A stretch of DNA of 64,000 bases from Gracilimonas sp965227215 (GTDB taxonomy: Bacteria > Bacteroidota > Rhodothermia > Balneolales > Balneolaceae), in contig OZ245729.1 in assembly GCA_965227215.1 (NCBI GenBank), forward strand, positions 1,674,001-1,738,000, in the 5' to 3' direction. This document shows positions 59,850 to 64,000 of the stretch, in pieces. The notes under the pieces are model-generated. The model was not told the origin of the DNA. It saw only the letters and a list, made by a program, of their open reading frames with translations, and made no database searches. Within the stretch, counting starts at the first letter, position 1, and every line of letters starts with the position of its first letter. Made by a program: the position numbers and the translations under genes.

Positions 59850-60812
59850 ATGTTCAAAAACTTTATTTCAAAAATACTACAACACCAAAAAGTAGCTGTT
59901 TTTTCTCACGTCCGACCCGATGGAGATTGTCTGGGCTCGCAAGTAGCACTTTGCCTGTGGCTGCAAAAGAATGGGATTGAGACCTCAGCTTTTAATGAAG
60001 ATTCCGTTCCGGAGAACATGGGTTGGCTGCTCGACTTTTTTCCCATTTCCACACCTTCGGCAGCCGACCTTTCCGGCTTTGATGCCTTTGTGGTTGTTGA
60101 TGGAAACGCACTCCACCGTTTTGGGGAGACCGCCGAAAAGATAGCCGAATTGGATAAACCGGTTTACATGATCGACCACCATCCTGATCCGGATGATATT
60201 TTTGAGGAATTTGTCTCTGAAGTGGAAGCCTCCTCAACCTGTGAGCTGGTGTACAGGCTATATGCCGAACACAATCCCGACCAAATTGATGAGCACGCTG
60301 CAAAGGCCATGTATCTCGGGCTTGTTACCGATACCGGCTCCTTCCAGTTCGACAGTGTAAAACCGGGAACCCTCCATGCTGCTGCAGACTTACTGGATCG
60401 TGGCGGCTTCACCCCAAACCAGATTACGGAAAAAATTTACAGCTCTCGCCCTCTGCGTCAGCTAAAATTACTGAGTATGGCTTTGGAAACTATTGAGCTG
60501 CATGCCGGTGGCGCTATTTCAACTATAACCATTACCCGGGAGATGTTTGACCAAACCGGTACAACAAATGAAGATACCGAGGGGTTTGTACAGTATCCTC
60601 TTAGCGTGGAAGGTGTAAAAGCCTGTGTATTATTTCGGGAAGATGGTGACCGGGTTAAACTGAGCCTTCGTTCACAAAGTGAGATTGACGTAAACAAGTG
60701 GGCTCGAAAATTTAACGGCGGCGGACATAAGAAAGCAGCCGGAGCCTGGCATCCCGGTCCACTGCAAACGGCTATAAAAGAAGTTATAGATACAGGCAAA
60801 GAACAATTGTAG
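59850..60812 (+). CDS. nrnA: NrnA-type DHH phosphoesterase (nanoRNase/pAp phosphatase)
   Basis: The 320-aa protein has the DHH-domain motifs SHVRPDGDCLGSQVAL, VVVDGN, MIDHHPD and GLVTDTGSFQF, and a DHHA1 domain ending NGGGHKKAAG. NrnA degrades short oligoribonucleotides and 3'-phosphoadenosine 5'-phosphate. It has one of the few good Shine-Dalgarno sequences in the window (AAGGAG, 7 bases before ATG). It is followed 48 bases later by a response-regulator gene on the same strand. Confidence 0.94.
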   Translation: MFKNFISKILQHQKVAVFSHVRPDGDCLGSQVALCLWLQKNGIETSAFNEDSVPENMGWLLDFFPISTPSAADLSGFDAFVVVDGNALHRFGETAEKIAELDKPVYMIDHHPDPDDIFEEFVSEVEASSTCELVYRLYAEHNPDQIDEHAAKAMYLGLVTDTGSFQFDSVKPGTLHAAADLLDRGGFTPNQITEKIYSSRPLRQLKLLSMALETIELHAGGAISTITITREMFDQTGTTNEDTEGFVQYPLSVEGVKACVLFREDGDRVKLSLRSQSEIDVNKWARKFNGGGHKKAAGAWHPGPLQTAIKEVIDTGKEQL

Positions 60813-60860
60813 TTTTTTACTATTATACACTCAGTGAAACGGTTAGTAACAGAGAGTAAC

Positions 60861-61796
60861 ATGGATAAAGAGTATAACCTGTTAATCATCGATGATGACA
60901 CCCCCATTCATCTTATGCTTAATAAGATGCTGGGTGATGAGTATAACATCCTGATGGCAGGCACAGCACAAGAAGGCATCGATATGCTGGCCGAAAAGAA
61001 AGTACACTTCATCCTTACCGACATCCACATGCCGGGGATGTCGGGTCTCGATTTTTTACAGGCATTGATGGAAGATGCCGACCGAAAGAATATTCCTGTA
61101 CTTATTATGACCAGCCTGCCTACCGTAGAAAAAGAGCAGATGGCGCTGGGACTCGGTGCTGCCGACTTCATTGACAAATCCCTTTTTAACGAGAAGCCTG
61201 ATGAACTAAAAAATCGTATCCGGGCCAAAATGGTTTCCAATGTTGGCATTCCTGATTTACCACCCAATTTAGAACTTGACCGGAAAGCCATCACCAAGAG
61301 CCTTTTATTTGAAGTATCATCAGGAGATTTCGTTCACACCACTCAGAAGCTATGTAAAATTCTGGGTCAGAAGTTGCAAACCGACCACCTGTCTTTCTGG
61401 ATGATAAAGGATGATAAAGTTCAGATGCTGCTTGCCAACGGCGTGCAACCCCCACCGAGATACGGGCCCCGGGAACTCAAACGCGAAGAGACCTTTCAAC
61501 TATTGCTGAAGAAGAAAAGACCGTACCTTGTGAATAATGTGTACACTACCGGGCGAGGTATATTAATTGAAACCTCCCAGGATGAAGGGCTTCCGGCAGA
61601 GATTGGCATTCCTTTATTTGCTATTACTGAAAAGCAGCTTATTAAGAATAAAATGAAAATTCCGCCCAGTGTGCCCCTGTTCGGTTATGTGGTGCTGAAA
61701 CGAAGAAGAGTGTTTACTTCCAAAGAATATAAAATGACTTCGGTTCTTATGATGCATCTCGGCACTATTTTATGGCGCATGTTCAGAAAACTGTGA
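60861..61796 (+). CDS. Response regulator with C-terminal GAF-like domain
   Basis: I start at ATG 60861 (MDKEYNLLIIDDDTP) rather than GTG 60834. The 311-aa protein has a receiver domain (IIDDD, phosphoacceptor in FILTDIHMPGM, Thr in LIMTSLP, Lys in FIDKSL), then a domain of about 170 residues beginning RKAITKSLLFEVSSGDFVHTTQKLCKILGQ that has the helix-strand pattern of a GAF domain, with FWMIKDD and VPLFGYVVLKRRRVF. No DNA-binding or enzymatic output is visible. It may act by protein contacts. Located between nrnA and htrA on one strand. Confidence 0.8.
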   Translation: MDKEYNLLIIDDDTPIHLMLNKMLGDEYNILMAGTAQEGIDMLAEKKVHFILTDIHMPGMSGLDFLQALMEDADRKNIPVLIMTSLPTVEKEQMALGLGAADFIDKSLFNEKPDELKNRIRAKMVSNVGIPDLPPNLELDRKAITKSLLFEVSSGDFVHTTQKLCKILGQKLQTDHLSFWMIKDDKVQMLLANGVQPPPRYGPRELKREETFQLLLKKKRPYLVNNVYTTGRGILIETSQDEGLPAEIGIPLFAITEKQLIKNKMKIPPSVPLFGYVVLKRRRVFTSKEYKMTSVLMMHLGTILWRMFRKL

Positions 61797-61896
61797 CCGA
61801 TTATTAAACCGGAAATTCGGGCAATGGAAGCGACTTTCGCTTCGTTAGCCTACTCCAATTGAATCTACTTACTTATTCTAATCGAAAATTCAGTCT

Positions 61897-63096
61897 ATGA
61901 TTAGACACGCTACCGTCTTCACACTGCTGATCTTATTATTCACAGGTTGTTTTCCTGATCAAAAAGAAACCCCTTCGGTTAAAACGCCGATGGCTGCGTT
62001 AAGCTCTATCAGCCCTGCCAAGGCTCAGAATCAACCTGATCCGGTTGAAAACCAAACCCAGCCTTCTGTTGATGATTCCCGAAAGAACGCCATCACCAAT
62101 GCTGTGGAAAAGGCCGGACCGGCAGTGGTAAGCATCACCGTTACCGAATTGCAGCGAGGTTACACCCGTGAGTTTGACTCCTTTTTCTTCCGGTATTTTG
62201 ATGTACCCGTTCAGCGTGAAGTTAAAAGCTCCGGCTCCGGTTTTATCATCAGTGAAGATGGCCTGGTGGTAACCAACGAGCACGTTGCCAGTAAGAACTC
62301 CAAAACCATTATGGTGGCTCTTTCGGATGGCAGTAAACACGAGGCCGAACTGCTGGGCTCCGATGAACTTGCCGACTTATCCCTTCTTCAGATCAAAAGC
62401 GAGCGTGCCTCTTTTCCCTTTGTTGAGTTTGCGGATTCCGATGATATCATGGTGGGTGAATGGTCGATTGCTATGGGTAATCCATTCGGACTGTTTGCCG
62501 ATGGTCAGCCATCCGTTACTGTGGGTGTGGTAAGTGCCAAGGAAAGAGATTTTCGCCCCGACCCTCAGGATCCGCGCGTTTACGTAGAAATGATTCAAAC
62601 CGATGCTGCCATTAATCGCGGTAACTCCGGCGGACCCCTGGTGAACAGCAATGGGGAAGTAATGGGCGTAAACACCTTCATTTTTACCGGAGGTACCAGT
62701 TCCGGTTTTGTGGGACTGGGTTTTGCCATCCCGAGCAACCGGGTTCAGAAAATCATTTCTCAGCTTAAGGAATCCGGGTCCGTTTCTCTGGAATATGATC
62801 CGGGAATGAAATTCGTACCGGTAACGCGGCAGCTCATCATGCAATACCCCAGTATACCGCGGGTTCTTGGACTGTTTGTAACCGAGGTAAATAAAAGCGG
62901 GCCGGCTTACGAATGCGGCATTATGCCCGGTGATGTAATTGTGCAGATCGGGGAAGAACGCGTAACCAGCGACATGCATGCGTGGGCCTTAATGAGAGAA
63001 TATGAAGAGGGTGAAGAAATGACCCTCCACCTGATCCGCGATAACAAGCAGTATAAAACCAGCATGAAATTAAGGAAGCGCGTTCAGGGTCGGTAG
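61897..63096 (+). CDS. HtrA/DegP-like trypsin-fold serine protease, lipoprotein
   Basis: The 399-aa protein has a lipoprotein signal (LLFTGC, Cys at about residue 17), a Pro/Gln-rich spacer and the S1C protease domain. The catalytic triad is His129 (VTNEHVA), Asp160 (LADLSL) and Ser244 (NRGNSGGPL). A single PDZ domain follows (about 310-395, GLFVTEVNKSGPAYECGIMPGDVI). It should sit at the membrane face of the periplasm and degrade misfolded proteins. One PDZ makes it closer to DegS/HhoB-type enzymes than DegP. Confidence 0.94.
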   Translation: MIRHATVFTLLILLFTGCFPDQKETPSVKTPMAALSSISPAKAQNQPDPVENQTQPSVDDSRKNAITNAVEKAGPAVVSITVTELQRGYTREFDSFFFRYFDVPVQREVKSSGSGFIISEDGLVVTNEHVASKNSKTIMVALSDGSKHEAELLGSDELADLSLLQIKSERASFPFVEFADSDDIMVGEWSIAMGNPFGLFADGQPSVTVGVVSAKERDFRPDPQDPRVYVEMIQTDAAINRGNSGGPLVNSNGEVMGVNTFIFTGGTSSGFVGLGFAIPSNRVQKIISQLKESGSVSLEYDPGMKFVPVTRQLIMQYPSIPRVLGLFVTEVNKSGPAYECGIMPGDVIVQIGEERVTSDMHAWALMREYEEGEEMTLHLIRDNKQYKTSMKLRKRVQGR

Positions 63097-63233
63097 GTAG
63101 ATAGGTAGAATTTAGACCAGTAACACTTTCAGGACCTCCGGACGCTGAAAGGTTGCTCTATGAGAATACTAATCCTTAAAAAAGTGAAAATCTTTTTTAC
63201 CTTCCCTCACTCACTTACACTCAAAAACAATTT

Positions 63234-64000
63234 ATGTCTGCTGCCAACGACAACCTTTCTTATCCCAAAGAGAACATTAAAGTCTTGCTGCTGGAGGGAA
63301 TTCACCCCAGTGCTGAAGAAAATTTCAGGAAGCATAATTTTCTGAATGTAGAAACGCAGGATGAAGCACTCAGCGAAGAAGAGCTGCTCGAGAAAATCGA
63401 GGATGTGCACCTGATCGGTATTCGGTCAAAAACCCAGATCACTGAGAAAGTCATCCAAAAAGCGAACAAGCTAAAAGCCATTGGCTGCTTTTGTATCGGG
63501 ACTAATCAGGTAGATCTACACGCCGCCAAGATGGCCGGTATCACCGTGTTTAACTCTCCGTATTCCAATACCCGCTCGGTGGCTGAGTTGGTTATCGCCG
63601 AGTCTATTATGCTGAAGCGCCGGATTCCCCTTCGGGATAAAAAAGCACATGAGGGAACCTGGCTGAAGGATGCCAAAGATAGCTATGAAGTCCGCGGTAA
63701 GAACATTGGAATCGTTGGGTATGGACACATTGGGTCTCAGGTTTCCGTGCTGGCGGAGAATATGGGCTTTAACGTGCTCTTTTATGATGTTGAGCCCAAG
63801 CTCCCCATGGGTAATGCCACGCGGGTGGAATCACTGGAAGCACTTCTCAACAAGTCCGACATCGTGACGCTGCACGTGCCGGCCACGCCGGGCACCAACA
63901 AGATGATGGACGCCGAGCGATTTGCCCAAATGAAGAAAGGCAGCGTGCTGCTTAACCTGTCTCGTGGCTCGGTTGTTGATATTCAGGCTTTGAAAGAAGC
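63234..64000 (+). CDS. serA: D-3-phosphoglycerate dehydrogenase (cut by right edge)
   Basis: ATG at 63234 opens a frame that stays open to base 64000, giving about 255 residues. It has the 2-hydroxyacid dehydrogenase layout: an N-terminal catalytic part with IKVLLLEGIHPSAEENF, LIGIRSKTQI, AIGCFCIGTNQVD, FNSPYSNTRSVAELVI and the Rossmann fingerprint KNIGIVGYGHIGSQ, then LHVPATPGT and LLNLSRGSVVD. These match SerA, the first step of serine synthesis. The C-terminal ACT domain, if any, is outside the window. Confidence 0.94.
   Translation, partial: MSAANDNLSYPKENIKVLLLEGIHPSAEENFRKHNFLNVETQDEALSEEELLEKIEDVHLIGIRSKTQITEKVIQKANKLKAIGCFCIGTNQVDLHAAKMAGITVFNSPYSNTRSVAELVIAESIMLKRRIPLRDKKAHEGTWLKDAKDSYEVRGKNIGIVGYGHIGSQVSVLAENMGFNVLFYDVEPKLPMGNATRVESLEALLNKSDIVTLHVPATPGTNKMMDAERFAQMKKGSVLLNLSRGSVVDIQALKE

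Noticed and set aside
1..64000. tRNA, rRNA, transposase, integrase and phage genes
   Set aside because: I scanned gaps and frames for cloverleaf-like and conserved rRNA words, DDE/serine/tyrosine recombinase motifs and phage structural genes. I recognised none. A covariance-model scan could still find a small RNA I missed.

Overview
This is a moderately AT-rich bacterial chromosome segment (about 42-46% GC by eye) carrying about 50 protein genes and no rRNA or tRNA that I could find. Two proteins end in the 'NYPNPFNP' type A sorting domain of the type IX secretion system (T9SS), and a PorX-type response regulator is present. There are also a Reg_prop/Y_Y_Y sensor kinase, CBM9-DUF5916, tricorn-like S41 and MXAN_6640-type proteins, and many genes lack a clear Shine-Dalgarno. 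Together these suggest the Bacteroidota/Balneolota/Rhodothermota side of the FCB group; a marine Balneolia such as Gracilimonas or Balneola is my best inference. No plasmid, phage or IS gene is visible.

Layout. 1-8.5 kb: the end of a TamB gene, a Tat-exported metallo-beta-lactamase-fold (MBL) hydrolase overlapping a 55-aa zinc-ribbon gene, a YitT plus divergent GroES pair, an SDR oxidoreductase, and a copper operon (copZ-copA-DUF411). 8.8-12 kb: an S9 peptidase and a NAPE-PLD-like MBL protein. 12-23.7 kb: a leftward signalling and surface block with a 1013-aa propeller histidine kinase, a NarL-type regulator, a CheY-like regulator and a 2423-aa DUF285-repeat T9SS cargo. 23.9-32.5 kb: dnaX-ybaB-recR, an M1 peptidase, malic enzyme and a CBM9-DUF5916 outer-membrane-type protein. 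32.7-42.5 kb: a tricorn-like S41 protease, an AT-rich orphan membrane gene, an unknown winged-helix-like gene, topA, a peroxiredoxin, and a head-to-head Nudix/AMP-nucleosidase pair. 42.9-50 kb: DUF2975 paralogues with an Xre regulator, radC, a gamma-carbonic-anhydrase-like gene, hemW, two HU-family genes (one fused to a membrane anchor and LysM), and fumarylacetoacetase. 50-64 kb: a T9SS-sorted putative metalloprotease, trhO, a pseudouridine synthase, an alpha/beta hydrolase, a ComEA-like protein, porX, tsaE, a small SH3-like protein, a PnuC/PnuT transporter facing thiamine pyrophosphokinase, nrnA, a response regulator-GAF protein, an HtrA lipoprotein, and the start of serA.

Most genes are housekeeping, but four things stand out. 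First, dnaX has a run of nine A at the gamma/tau boundary with both alternative frames closed at once, and lacks the usual Cys4 zinc module. Second, an HU domain is fused through an acidic linker and one transmembrane helix to a LysM-like domain, directly after a second HU gene. Third, a giant repeat adhesin-like T9SS cargo sits in an operon with a CheY-like regulator next to a two-component system and contains recent near-identical internal duplications. Fourth, the intergenic spaces hold several families of dispersed hairpins, including a REP-like 25-nt family whose stems differ by compensatory changes.
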